Assembly (NCBI GenBank): GCA_023442775.1
Contig: JAEZXH010000019.1
Span: forward strand, 62,001-126,000
Direction: 5' to 3'
DNA from: Bacillota bacterium
GTDB taxonomy: Bacteria > Bacillota > Clostridia > Tissierellales > Peptoniphilaceae
DNA: 64,000 bases
Shown: positions 8,081 to 16,258 of the stretch, piece by piece
How positions within the stretch are numbered: position 1 is the first letter of the stretch
Layout: each line of letters starts with the position of its first letter
Position numbers and translations under genes: made by a program
The notes under the pieces: model-generated
Database searches by the model: none
What the model saw: only the letters and a program-made list of their open reading frames with translations
Told to the model about the DNA's origin: nothing

Positions 8081-9578
8081 ATTTGAGTTCTTCGGGAATG
8101 TTCACGTTCTCGAAGGGGGTCTTGTATTCGGAGCCCTGCATGTACTTCGTGAGGGCACGCTTCACCTTCGTCGTCGACGCGATGGTCCCCACGCCGGCGA
8201 TGCAACCGCCGGGGCAGGCCATCCCCTCGAGGAGGTAGCCGTTCTTCTTCCCCGCCTTGGCGAGTTTTAACATCTTCATGCACTCGTCGAGGGAGTTTGC
8301 GCCCTCGATCATAATCTCCCGCTCAGGAGCGAGGCGCTTTGCCACTTCCGCAACGGCGGCGGCAACCCCTCCCGCCATGGCGTAGCCGCGCGCCGAGGCC
8401 GAGGCGTCTTCCATGGTCTCATCCACTTCCACCTCTGCGGGGTCGATGCCCTTAGCGACGAACATCCCCATGAGCTCCTCAAAGGTGATGACGAAGTCCA
8501 CATAACCTTGGACCTTGGTGTCAATGGCCTCGAGTTTCTTCGAGGTGCAGGGGCCGACGAAGCACACATAGGCATCGGGATCCTTGGTCTTGATGTGCTC
8601 CGCGGTGTACTTCATGGGGGAGCCGGAATCGGAGATGTAGCCCTTGAGTTCAGGGAAGTTGTATTCCACCATCAAAGACCAGGAGTAGCAACAACTCGTC
8701 CCCATGAAGGGAATCTCGGCGGGGACACGCTCCAAGTATTCCTTCGCCTCGTGGAGGGTGGTCATGTCCGCCCCGAGGCCGACCTCCACCACGTCCTCAA
8801 AGCCCAATTGCTTAATGGCTTCTGCCACTTGGACGGGAGAGGCGAGGGCCCCAAATTGCCCAATGAAAGAGGGTGCGACGATGGCGTAAATCCGCTTTTT
8901 ACTCGTCAGCGCCTTCACCAATTGATAGATCTGGGTCTTGTCCGCAATGGCCCCAAAGGGACATTGGGTGATACAGCGCCCACAGGCCACGCATTTGTCG
9001 TGGTTGATGACGGCGCGTCCGACGTCGTCGTCCTCAATGGCGCCGACGCCGCAGACGGAAGCGCAGGGGCGTTGGTATTCCACGATGGCATTGTAGGGGC
9101 AGGTGTTCTTGCAACGACCGCAGCGGACGCACTTCTCCTTGTCGATGTGGGCGCCGTATTTTCCAATGGAGACGGCATTGACGGGGCAGACGTTGGTGCA
9201 GGGGTGGGCCATACACTTTCTGCAGTTGTTGGTCACGAAGAAGGCCCGAGTCGGGCAGGACTCACAGGCGAACTTGATGACGTTGACGAGGGGCTCTTCA
9301 TAGGCGTTCTCGGCGATGTTGATCTTGTCAAAGCCCTCGGTAATCTTCGTGTACCGGTCCATTTCCCGGATGTCCATCCCCATGGCCAGGCGAAGCATTT
9401 CCTCGGCGATGGCTCTCTCCCGGAAGATGTCCTCTCTCACCGTCGCCACTTGTCCGGGGAAGAGGCGATAGGACGCATCTTCGAGTTCGGACAAGTCCGC
9501 ATCTTCATAGGCAATTCTCGCCACTTCGGCGAAGACCCGCCGGCGAATATTCACAATACTTGCGTAGCTTTCCTTCAC
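8079..9578 (-). CDS. [FeFe] hydrogenase, group B-like, with ferredoxin domains
   Basis: A 499-residue iron-sulfur enzyme. N-terminal cysteine clusters span about residues 105-206, including CVRCGRCKNTCP and CVACGRCITQCP, enough for several 4Fe-4S clusters. The H-cluster motifs follow: TSCCYSW (Cys296-297), GPCTSKKLE (Cys344) and EGMACPGGC (Cys455, Cys459). TSCCYSW in place of the usual TSCCP fits the poorly studied group B enzymes of Clostridia. It should make or oxidise H2 with ferredoxin. I chose the GTG at 9578, with GGAGG seven bases upstream; the ATG further out lacks a ribosome site. No maturation genes lie in the window. Confidence 0.9.
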   Translation of the reverse strand: MKESYASIVNIRRRVFAEVARIAYEDADLSELEDASYRLFPGQVATVREDIFRERAIAEEMLRLAMGMDIREMDRYTKITEGFDKINIAENAYEEPLVNVIKFACESCPTRAFFVTNNCRKCMAHPCTNVCPVNAVSIGKYGAHIDKEKCVRCGRCKNTCPYNAIVEYQRPCASVCGVGAIEDDDVGRAVINHDKCVACGRCITQCPFGAIADKTQIYQLVKALTSKKRIYAIVAPSFIGQFGALASPVQVAEAIKQLGFEDVVEVGLGADMTTLHEAKEYLERVPAEIPFMGTSCCYSWSLMVEYNFPELKGYISDSGSPMKYTAEHIKTKDPDAYVCFVGPCTSKKLEAIDTKVQGYVDFVITFEELMGMFVAKGIDPAEVEVDETMEDASASARGYAMAGGVAAAVAEVAKRLAPEREIMIEGANSLDECMKMLKLAKAGKKNGYLLEGMACPGGCIAGVGTIASTTKVKRALTKYMQGSEYKTPFENVNIPEELK

Positions 9579-9683
9579 TGTTTTTCCTCCATGTTGTATG
9601 TACGCATTCTGAGATGTTTCCCTTGCGAAACAGAAGATGTGCCCAGATGATGACCTCTCCATTCATCTGTGCCTCTTGGGGGG

Positions 9684-9717
9684 CCAAGGGATTCTCAAAA
9701 CTAGGAGAATCCTTTGG
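9684..9717. other. Long hairpin between queT and the hydrogenase gene
   Basis: Thirteen-base arms (CCAAGGGATTCTC against GAGAATCCTTTGG, one mismatch) enclose an eight-base loop. No T run follows on either strand, so it is not a normal terminator; it may protect or process the queT mRNA end. Confidence 0.5.
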
Positions 9718-9750
9718 CGCGCTTACGTGGTATGGCCTTAGGCCTCAAGC

Positions 9751-10239
9751 TCAATCGTGGCGAAGGACTCGGTCTCTCACCGCGTGGTTCTTTTCCAATT
9801 GACTGTAGACGGGAACGCTGACGAGGGTGCAGATAACGAACTCACTGAGGGCGACGGAGAGGGTCACCGGCAACACCAGGTTCCAGTCGTTGGAGACATA
9901 GGCAATCTCCAAGCCGATGATAAAGGAGAACAACGTAGGCCCGAGGGACCCGACCCATTTGTTCTTCATCTTCGCCATAAAGAGAAGACTCACCAAGGTG
10001 TGAAAACTTCCCACCACCACGTCAATCATTCCTAAGGGACTGCTGAGGTTTGCCAAGGCGCACCCGAGGACGATCCCTGGAATGTAGACCGGATTGTAAA
10101 AGGCGAGAAGATTCAAAATCTCCGACACCCGGAATTGAATCATCCCGTAGCTCACAGGGGCGAAGGCAAAGGTCAGGGCCATGTAGGCCGCCGCCACGAG
10201 GCCCGCCCGTACGAACCAGGGGACTTGTCGTTTTGTCAT
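9751..10239 (-). CDS. queT: QueT-type queuosine-precursor transporter
   Basis: A 162-residue membrane protein with about five hydrophobic spans. It matches the QueT S-component family of energy-coupling-factor vitamin transporters, seen in FRVSEILNLLAFYNP and YIPGIVLGCALANLSSPLG. It should bind a queuosine precursor such as preQ1 or preQ0 and depend on a shared ECF energising module not found here. It starts within the stop of pgpA (ATGA). No preQ1 riboswitch is visible, which is less usual for queT. Confidence 0.85.
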   Translation of the reverse strand: MTKRQVPWFVRAGLVAAAYMALTFAFAPVSYGMIQFRVSEILNLLAFYNPVYIPGIVLGCALANLSSPLGMIDVVVGSFHTLVSLLFMAKMKNKWVGSLGPTLFSFIIGLEIAYVSNDWNLVLPVTLSVALSEFVICTLVSVPVYSQLEKNHAVRDRVLRHD

Positions 10240-10739
10240 GATTCCTCCTTTGTCTGGGCCGCATGGGCCAGGCGCGATGCACTCGCTGCCGCAAGAGCTG
10301 CCACCAAGTCATCGGTGAAGGTGGTGACGTCCTTTCCCTTTCGGGCGTCGAGTTCTTTGATGATGCCCACCTTTTCCTTGTCGAGGTAGCCAAAGTTAGT
10401 CAGGCCAATGGTGCCGTAGACATTGACCACACTCAGGGGCAAGATTTCATCGATGCCATAGAGCCCTTCGTCGGTTTCCACAATGGTCTGCAGCGGCTCG
10501 GGGAGGAGTTTCCGATTCGCCAAGTCGTCGAGGGCGAGCCCCGTCATGACGGCGTGGAGAATCTCCCGTTTCGAAAGCACCGCATCCAAGTGTTCCAGAC
10601 ACATCTCCAAGGTGAGATAGTCCATGTACTTCTCCTGAAGGTGCATCACAATTTCTGCAATGTCTTCCAGATGCACGCCCCGGCCCTCGAGTTGAGAGAT
10701 GACCTGTGCCTTTAATTCTTCTAGATTATAGGGATACAC
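10236..10739 (-). CDS. Phosphatidylglycerophosphatase A family protein
   Basis: A 167-residue protein of the YutG/PgpA-like family found in Firmicutes, with the conserved core LTGLALDDLANRKLLPEPL and TIGLTNFGYLDKEK. The family is annotated as phosphatidylglycerophosphatase A in phospholipid synthesis, though firm biochemical proof for the short form is limited. I chose the GTG at 10739: AGGAGG lies just ahead and the nuclease stop is only four bases upstream. It is coupled to queT by a four-base overlap. Confidence 0.78.
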   Translation of the reverse strand: MYPYNLEELKAQVISQLEGRGVHLEDIAEIVMHLQEKYMDYLTLEMCLEHLDAVLSKREILHAVMTGLALDDLANRKLLPEPLQTIVETDEGLYGIDEILPLSVVNVYGTIGLTNFGYLDKEKVGIIKELDARKGKDVTTFTDDLVAALAAASASRLAHAAQTKEES

Positions 10740-10743
10740 GTCC

Positions 10744-11283
10744 TCACCTCCTAAAATCCTCGCCCTTCGTCGTCCCGTGGACATCGATGGCCCAGAGGCC
10801 GCGACGTTCTTCCCGGGCGCGACGGGAGAGCTTCAAAAACTTCTCTTCATATTTTACATCTGGGGGGAAGGTGTAGACTTGGGCGTAGCCCTCTGCGGCG
10901 AGCATCCCCGCAAAGTTCTCCTCTTCAAAGGCCCCCTTCCCCGGACTCTCTACGAGCCAGACATGGCGCAAGAGTCGTCCATAGCGATCCCTGTCCGAGA
11001 CGTCCTTCTCCAGATAGACACGTTTGTGGAGGAGCATTTTCTTCGCAAAGATGGTCGCCTCCTTGCCGTAGGGCTCCTTCTTCTTCGTGTTCTCTGGGGT
11101 GTTCACGCCGATGATGCGCACCTTCTCTCCCCCTTCGAGAACGTAGGTGTCTCCGTCGACGACCCGCACCACATAGGCGGCCTCAAAGGGCCCGTGGTTC
11201 TCTCGTCCTTGAAGCCAGAGCCCGGCGAGGACGAGGAGAACGAGGACGAGAACCGCGAGCTTTCCCTTCTTGAGTTCTCTCAT
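10744..11283 (-). CDS. Membrane-anchored thermonuclease (SNase-like)
   Basis: A 179-residue protein starting with a basic stretch and one hydrophobic segment (residues about 8-24), then a staphylococcal-nuclease domain. Catalytic-site motifs are visible: VVRVVDGDTYVL, VRIIGVNTPE, and DRDRYGRLLRHVWL with its arginine. It should be an extracellular or membrane-tethered calcium-dependent nuclease. The ATG at 11283 has AAGGAGG ahead and overlaps the preceding stop as ATGA; a longer upstream frame is not supported. Confidence 0.88.
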   Translation of the reverse strand: MRELKKGKLAVLVLVLLVLAGLWLQGRENHGPFEAAYVVRVVDGDTYVLEGGEKVRIIGVNTPENTKKKEPYGKEATIFAKKMLLHKRVYLEKDVSDRDRYGRLLRHVWLVESPGKGAFEEENFAGMLAAEGYAQVYTFPPDVKYEEKFLKLSRRAREERRGLWAIDVHGTTKGEDFRR

Positions 11284-11771
11284 TGGCGTCTCCTCCTTCT
11301 GGCCCGTCGTATTCTCCGCAGGTGGACAATCCCAGTGCCGAGGGTTAGGAAGAGCCATGGCGCCAAGGGCATGAGAACGAGAGTCCGAAGACTCATCCCC
11401 TGGCGAAACAGTCCGAGGACGAGGGATTCTGGGAGCATGAGGACATCATAGGGAAAGCGCCAAAGACTGGCCCCCACCCCTTGAGAAAAGACCCCCGGCC
11501 CCTCAGCGAGGTAGGAGATCGCCAAGAAACAACCCCCGAGAAGGGGCAGGGCGATGGTGGAAAAGAGGCTCATCCACCAGGTACTCACCCCGAGAAGTTT
11601 CGTCAAGAGCCAGTAATAGAAGAAAATAAAGGCGACGAGGAGAAACCGCCCGCCTCCGTGGAGAATCTGGGACTGCCATGCGGGATGGCTCTTGGAGATG
11701 GCGAGGATGCCGAAGAGAAGAAGACTCAAGAGAATTTGCCCAAAGAGGGCCAAGAGATTGTTTCTTCCCAT
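11280..11771 (-). CDS. Hypothetical membrane protein
   Basis: A 163-residue protein that I do not recognise. Hydrophobic segments lie near residues 7-25, 41-60, 66-88 and 128-150, with a very basic tail (RRIRRARRRRRQ) that would face the cytoplasm. It sits between apbE and the nuclease, nine bases after apbE and overlapping the nuclease start, so it is translated with them. Confidence 0.75.
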   Translation of the reverse strand: MGRNNLLALFGQILLSLLLFGILAISKSHPAWQSQILHGGGRFLLVAFIFFYYWLLTKLLGVSTWWMSLFSTIALPLLGGCFLAISYLAEGPGVFSQGVGASLWRFPYDVLMLPESLVLGLFRQGMSLRTLVLMPLAPWLFLTLGTGIVHLRRIRRARRRRRQ

Positions 11772-11779
11772 GTTCTCAC

Positions 11780-12898
11780 CTAGGACTCATTGGTAGCCCC
11801 GAGGCTTCCCAGGATGGGCTCCATCCCCTTCGTCCACTCCTTTTTCCCATCGGGGAAGACCCAGTAGGCCTCCACCCCATCGAGGCTCTCCACGAGGCGA
11901 CGCCCCTCCTCATAGGGCAGGAGGAAGACGGCGGTGGAGAGAAAGTCCGCACGGCCCGAGTCCTTGGTCACCAAGGTGACGGCGCGAAAATGGGTTCCGG
12001 GATAGAGGGTGTCCGGGTCGAGGATGTGGTGATAGAGCTTGCCATCGACGATGTAAAACCGCTGATAGTCTCCACTGCTCACCACCGAGGTGTCGTGGAC
12101 GTAGAGAGTGTCCAGGACATTTTCCCCATCCTCGGCATCGGTCAAGACCTCGGGGTTTTGAATTCCAACGACGTATTCCTTCTTCTTGGGATCGGCGGGG
12201 TGACCGATGAGGCGCACATTGCCCCCAGCACTGATGAGGAAATGTTTCACCCCATCGGCTTCCAATTCCTTGGCGATGATCTCCGTGGCATAGCCCTTGG
12301 CCACGGCACCGACGTCGAGGCGCAGAGCCGGGTCCTTAAAGGAGATGGTGTGGTCCGTGTCATTGAGAACGACGTCGTCAAGGTTGGCGTGTTTCGCCGC
12401 CTCTTGGAGCTCTTCATCGGTGGGAAGAGTCGCCTTTCCCCCTTCGGAAGTCTGTCCCTCAATGCCCCCTTCGTGTCCTTCCCGGTGGGAATTCCAGACG
12501 TCGATGACCGTGCCCATGGCGATGTCCACCTTCGGGGAAATCTCCTTGGCCGCTTCCTTGGAAAACTTCACCAAGTCGTAGAGTTCGTCGGAGACGGCGA
12601 CGGGGTGATCCCCTGCGTCTCGATTGACCACGGCGAGGTTTGTCACCGACTCATCGGGGTGGTACCGGTCGAAGAGATTGTGCAGGGTGCGGAAGCGATC
12701 CTCGACGCGGTCGAAGGTCTTTTCCGCCTCCTCTTCACTCATCCCGTCGGTGGAGAGGGAAATGATCGTATCGAAGGCTCCGTAGATTTCCCTCCGATAC
12801 ACCGGGTGTTCTTCTTCGCTCTTTTTCGAGGCCCCTTGGGAGCAGCCCATACAGAGCACCACCAAGAGTCCCAAGAAAAGCCATGTTCTTTTCTTCAT
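11780..12898 (-). CDS. apbE: FAD:protein FMN transferase (ApbE), lipoprotein
   Basis: A 372-residue enzyme that attaches FMN to threonine of partner flavoproteins such as Rnf or Nqr subunits. A signal peptide ends at Cys19 (lipobox-like LLVVLCMGC), placing it outside the membrane. Family motifs include the RDAGDHPVAVSDELYDLV region, LDVGAVAKGYATE and ISAGGNVR, and the HILDP-type motif HHILDPDTLYPG. The ATG at 12898 follows GGAGG; an upstream ATG has no ribosome site. No Rnf genes are in the window. Confidence 0.93.
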   Translation of the reverse strand: MKKRTWLFLGLLVVLCMGCSQGASKKSEEEHPVYRREIYGAFDTIISLSTDGMSEEEAEKTFDRVEDRFRTLHNLFDRYHPDESVTNLAVVNRDAGDHPVAVSDELYDLVKFSKEAAKEISPKVDIAMGTVIDVWNSHREGHEGGIEGQTSEGGKATLPTDEELQEAAKHANLDDVVLNDTDHTISFKDPALRLDVGAVAKGYATEIIAKELEADGVKHFLISAGGNVRLIGHPADPKKKEYVVGIQNPEVLTDAEDGENVLDTLYVHDTSVVSSGDYQRFYIVDGKLYHHILDPDTLYPGTHFRAVTLVTKDSGRADFLSTAVFLLPYEEGRRLVESLDGVEAYWVFPDGKKEWTKGMEPILGSLGATNES

Positions 12899-12931
12899 AC
12901 TCGTCCTCCCATTGCCGGTTTCCAAGTTAGG

Positions 12932-12940
12932 ATTATACCA
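12932..12940 (-). promoter_or_regulatory. Extended -10 promoter of the apbE operon
   Basis: TGGTATAAT reads on the minus strand about 34 bases before the apbE start; no convincing -35 is seen. Confidence 0.55.
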
Positions 12941-13009
12941 CAGGTTGAGGAGACTCCGGCGGGTTTTGTGAACTTTTTCTCAAACTCTTTCTTCATCTTA
13001 TCCTTCGCG

Positions 13010-13936
13010 TTATCCTTCGCGTCGATAGACCGGCGTCACACAGGACTCGTAGCCCTCTTTGCGACCGTGGGCAATGTCGAAAAAGAGCTCCTTCAGCGCG
13101 CGAAATACGGGGCCTGGTTCTCCAGTGCCCACGGTGCGTCGGTCCACTTCCACAATGGGGCCCACTTCCATCGCCGTTCCCGAGAAGAAGACTTCCTCGG
13201 AGTTGTAGAGCTCGGTGCGGGCGATGGGGCGCTCCACCACCTCGATGCCCAGCTCATCCCGAGCCAAATCCATGACGAGTTGGCGGGTGATGCCCTCGAG
13301 GATGTCCTCGGCGGTCGGGGGCGTGATGAGCTTTCCACGCTTGACGAGAAATACATTCTCTCCCGGACCCTCACAGACGTTGCCGTGACGATTGAGGAGA
13401 ATCGCCTCGTCAAACCCATTCTCCACCGCCTCGAGGTTGGCGAGGGCACTGTTCATATACCCCGCCGTGGCCTTGGTCCGCGGGGGGAGCATGTTGTCCG
13501 CAATCCGGGTCCAACTCGAGACTTGGACGCGGAAGGCGTCCTTTTCAATGTACTTATCCAAGGGCTGGCAGTAGATGGCCATATCGTCGTGGTCATTTCC
13601 TGCGAGGCTCACCCCGATGGAGAGATCGTTCTTAAAGGCGATGGGGCGAATGTAGACCGTGGTGTGAAAATCGTTCTTTTCCAAGAGCTGACGTGTGAGT
13701 TCCACCAACTCCTCGGCGGTGTAGGGCAGGCGGATATTCACCGCCTTTGCAGAAAGGAGGAATCTCTCATAATGTTCTTTCATCATGAATCCATAGAGTT
13801 GATCCTCTTCCTTGTTGTAATAGGCGCGGATTCCCTCAAAAACACCGAGTCCGTAGTTGACGATTTTACTGCGAATGGAGAGAGAAATCTCGTTCTCGTC
13901 CACAAGTTTCCCATTATACACGATGGTCGATGTCAT
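13010..13936 (-). CDS. ilvE: Branched-chain amino acid aminotransferase
   Basis: A 308-residue fold-type IV PLP enzyme that transaminates leucine, isoleucine and valine with 2-oxoglutarate. The PLP lysine should be Lys155 in PPRTKATAGYMNS; the glutamate in NVCEGPGENVF and the FFSGTAMEVGPI segment bind cofactor and substrate. Length is normal. It is a single-gene unit with its own promoter, divergent from degV. Confidence 0.94.
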   Translation of the reverse strand: MTSTIVYNGKLVDENEISLSIRSKIVNYGLGVFEGIRAYYNKEEDQLYGFMMKEHYERFLLSAKAVNIRLPYTAEELVELTRQLLEKNDFHTTVYIRPIAFKNDLSIGVSLAGNDHDDMAIYCQPLDKYIEKDAFRVQVSSWTRIADNMLPPRTKATAGYMNSALANLEAVENGFDEAILLNRHGNVCEGPGENVFLVKRGKLITPPTAEDILEGITRQLVMDLARDELGIEVVERPIARTELYNSEEVFFSGTAMEVGPIVEVDRRTVGTGEPGPVFRALKELFFDIAHGRKEGYESCVTPVYRREG

Positions 13937-13989
13937 AAATTCCTTCTTTCTATTCCATTCCGTTACGCCGAATGTGCGGGATTATGGCT

Positions 13990-14018
13990 AGTCTACGAAA
14001 AACACCCTGTTTTGTCAA
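13990..14018 (-). promoter_or_regulatory. Promoter of ilvE
   Basis: A perfect TTGACA is spaced 17 bases from TAGACT on the minus strand, about 55 bases before the ilvE start. Confidence 0.7.
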
Positions 14019-14060
14019 CGGGTGCAAGTCTCTCCCAACAACCCCCTTCTCCCAGACCTA

Positions 14061-14069
14061 TGGTATAAT
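14061..14069 (+). promoter_or_regulatory. Extended -10 promoter of degV
   Basis: TGGTATAAT on the plus strand, 27 bases before the degV ATG. The same TGGTATAAT motif recurs before rplY and apbE, suggesting a favoured promoter type in this host. Confidence 0.65.
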
Positions 14070-14095
14070 GTGTTCTTGATAGAAGGGAGTTAACA

Positions 14096-14980
14096 ATGAC
14101 CAATTCAACCCATATCTTTGTGGACGCTGCTGGGGACTTCCCCAAGGAGTTCCTCTTCCATGAAGACATCTCTGTGATTTCCATGGACATCTCCATGAAC
14201 GATCACATCTTGCCCTATAGTCCCCTCACCTCCGATGAAGAGACCATGGAAGTCTTTTACCGCGATGTCGCTGCTGGCGCCCTTCCCACCACTACCATGG
14301 TGAGCGCTTACCGCTTCGAGGAACTCTTCGAGCCCCTGCTGCGTCGAGGAGAAGACGTCCTCTACCTCTGCCTCTCCTCGAGTCTCAGTGGAATGTATGA
14401 ACAGGCCCTCCTCGCCCAGAGAGCCCTTCACGAGAAACTCCCGGAGGGGGGAAGACTCTTTCTCGTCGATACCCTCACTGCCTCGGGGGGCCTCGGCCTT
14501 CTCCTAGAGGACGCGGTGCGCCTACGTAAAGAGGGCCTCTGTGCGGAAGAGATGGCCAAAGAGCTGGAAGGTTTGCGCGAGAAGATCTCGGTCCTCTGCG
14601 CCGTGGAAGATCTCTTTCATCTAAAGCGGGGCGGGCGCATCACCGCCGTCAGTGCATTCCTCGGAACTGCCTTAAAGGTGAAGCCCCTCCTTCACATCGA
14701 CGAGATGGGACGTCTCCTCCCCTTTGGGAAAACCCGTGGGATGCAGAAGGCCCTTCGGGAAATCATGAAGCTCTACCAAGAACGGCGCACCTCAGAAGAT
14801 GGGGTCATCATCGCCCACGCCGATTGCCCGGAACTTGCCGAGGAATTGGCAAAGAGCCTCGCCGAACTCTCCATCGCCTCCACCATCGTCCCCGCCTCCC
14901 CCGTCATCGGCAGCCACACCGGCCGGGGAATGGTCGCCCTCTTCTACCGAGGATGGCGCACGGGAAGGGACGCAGAATAA
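14096..14980 (+). CDS. DegV family fatty-acid-binding protein
   Basis: A 294-residue DegV/FakB-type protein. These bind a fatty acid in a two-lobed fold and, with the kinase FakA, feed it into phospholipids as acyl-phosphate. Visible marks are the first loop TTTMVSAYRF, the LCLSSSLSGMYEQA binding loop near residue 98, and LFHLKRGGRITAVSAFLGT. The FakA partner is not in the window, so lipid role is inferred from family alone. GAAGGGAG precedes the ATG. Confidence 0.9.
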   Translation: MTNSTHIFVDAAGDFPKEFLFHEDISVISMDISMNDHILPYSPLTSDEETMEVFYRDVAAGALPTTTMVSAYRFEELFEPLLRRGEDVLYLCLSSSLSGMYEQALLAQRALHEKLPEGGRLFLVDTLTASGGLGLLLEDAVRLRKEGLCAEEMAKELEGLREKISVLCAVEDLFHLKRGGRITAVSAFLGTALKVKPLLHIDEMGRLLPFGKTRGMQKALREIMKLYQERRTSEDGVIIAHADCPELAEELAKSLAELSIASTIVPASPVIGSHTGRGMVALFYRGWRTGRDAE

Positions 14981-15007
14981 CTTGGACTAGAAATTTTCCT
15001 CGTATTC

Positions 15008-15016
15008 TGGTATAAT
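15008..15016 (+). promoter_or_regulatory. Extended -10 promoter of rplY
   Basis: TGGTATAAT on the plus strand, about 50 bases before the ribosomal protein start; the -35 is weak. Confidence 0.6.
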
Positions 15017-15067
15017 ACTTAGCTAGTTGCCGACTGTGGCAAAAATTGACATGGAGGTTTGAAGAAC

Positions 15068-15715
15068 ATGAATAACGTGACATTCACCGTCAAAAAGCGT
15101 GAAGAGGTCGGCAAGAACAGCGTCGACAAGCTCCGCCGTGAGCGCCTTGTTCCCGGGGTACTCTACGGAAAGGAACAAGAGCCCATCAACATCGTGGCCG
15201 TGGAAAAGGAACTCGTCCGCCTCGTGGAAGAAGCTGGTACGAGTAACCTCATCGACCTCAGTCTCGATGGCACCACCACGAAGGTCCTCATCAAGGACAT
15301 TCAAAACCACCCCTACAAGAACCAAATCCTTCACTTTGACCTCTACGTCGTCAACATGAAGGAAACCCTGCGCATCTCCATCCCCGTCGTGCTCCACAAC
15401 CGCGACAACATCAAGGCGCAGCCCTCGGTTCTTCTCCAACAACTCGACGAAGTGGAAGTGGAATGCATGCCCACCAACCTCCCTTCCGCTGCAGAGTTCG
15501 ACGTGGAGAATCTCGAAATTGGCGACGTGGTCACCGTGGGCCAACTCGACGTGGCTTCCATCCCCGAAATCACCGTTCTCACCGACTTGGAAGAAACGGT
15601 CTGCTCTCTCCAAGAGCCTCAAGAAGAAGAGCTTCCTGAAGAGGGTGAAGAGTCCGAAGACGTGGACGCCGCTGACGTTCCCACTGTGGACGAAACCGAA
15701 AGCGAAGAAGAATAA
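15068..15715 (+). CDS. rplY: 50S ribosomal protein L25/general stress protein Ctc
   Basis: A 215-residue L25/TL5/Ctc protein that binds 5S rRNA in the large subunit. The N-terminal L25 domain (about 1-90) is followed by the beta domain (about 95-185) and a strongly acidic tail rich in Glu and Asp (about 186-215). The ATG at 15068 lies ten bases after GGAGG; a TTG closer to it would leave almost no spacing. In Bacillus Ctc is stress-induced, but the promoter here looks like a vegetative extended -10 type. Confidence 0.93.
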   Translation: MNNVTFTVKKREEVGKNSVDKLRRERLVPGVLYGKEQEPINIVAVEKELVRLVEEAGTSNLIDLSLDGTTTKVLIKDIQNHPYKNQILHFDLYVVNMKETLRISIPVVLHNRDNIKAQPSVLLQQLDEVEVECMPTNLPSAAEFDVENLEIGDVVTVGQLDVASIPEITVLTDLEETVCSLQEPQEEELPEEGEESEDVDAADVPTVDETESEEE

Positions 15716-15721
15716 AAAAGA

Positions 15722-15744
15722 GAACCCCGCGGGGTTCTTTTTTT
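15722..15744. terminator. Bidirectional terminator between rplY and cobA
   Basis: A perfect palindrome GAACCCCGCGGGGTTC carries a T run on the plus strand and an A run on its left side, so it can end transcripts from both converging genes. Confidence 0.92.
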
Positions 15745-15748
15745 GTAC

Positions 15749-16258
15749 TCAAAATTCGATGCCGGCGCGGGCCTGGACGCCCTCTTGATAATAGTGTTTC
15801 ACCTCGCGCATCTCGGTGACGAGATCTGCATAGACAATCATCTCTTCCGTGGCCCCTCGTCCCGTAAGAACTACCTCGGTCTCTGGATTTCGCCCATCGA
15901 GAACGGCCTTCACCGCCTCCCAGGTGAGAAGGGAAAAGTCCACGGCGACGCAGACTTCGTCGAGGATGACCACGTCCCAATCCCCACGAAGAACCTCGCC
16001 GAGTTCAGCAAGTCCCTTCTCGGCGCGGCGGCGGTCCTCTTCTGAAGGGGCGCGATCGATAAAGCAATCCGTGCCATACTGATGAATGGTGAGGTTCTCA
16101 AAGGACTTTTGAAGGTCCAACTCCCCGTAGTACATTCCCTTGATGAACTGCCCCATAAAGACCTTGCGCCCCCGCATGAGACTGCGCATGGCGAGGCCTA
16201 GGGCCGCGGTGGTCTTTCCCTTTCCATCTCCCGTGTAGATGTGTACATATCCCTTCAT
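15749..16258 (-). CDS. cobA: Cob(I)yrinic acid a,c-diamide adenosyltransferase, CobA type
   Basis: A 169-residue P-loop adenosyltransferase of the CobA/CobO/BtuR family, acting on corrinoids with ATP. The Walker A motif is YTGDGKGKTTAA near residue 8, and VVILDEVCVAVDF is the Walker B region; the C-terminal VKHYYQEGVQARAGIEF is typical. Its start overlaps the ggt stop (ATGA). It duplicates the activity of the unrelated PduO-type enzyme at 5.8 kb. Confidence 0.93.
   Translation of the reverse strand: MKGYVHIYTGDGKGKTTAALGLAMRSLMRGRKVFMGQFIKGMYYGELDLQKSFENLTIHQYGTDCFIDRAPSEEDRRRAEKGLAELGEVLRGDWDVVILDEVCVAVDFSLLTWEAVKAVLDGRNPETEVVLTGRGATEEMIVYADLVTEMREVKHYYQEGVQARAGIEF

Noticed and set aside
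9751..10784. preQ1 riboswitch for queT
   Set aside because: queT begins inside the pgpA stop codon, leaving no leader; nothing like the small preQ1 aptamer is seen before pgpA or the nuclease gene.
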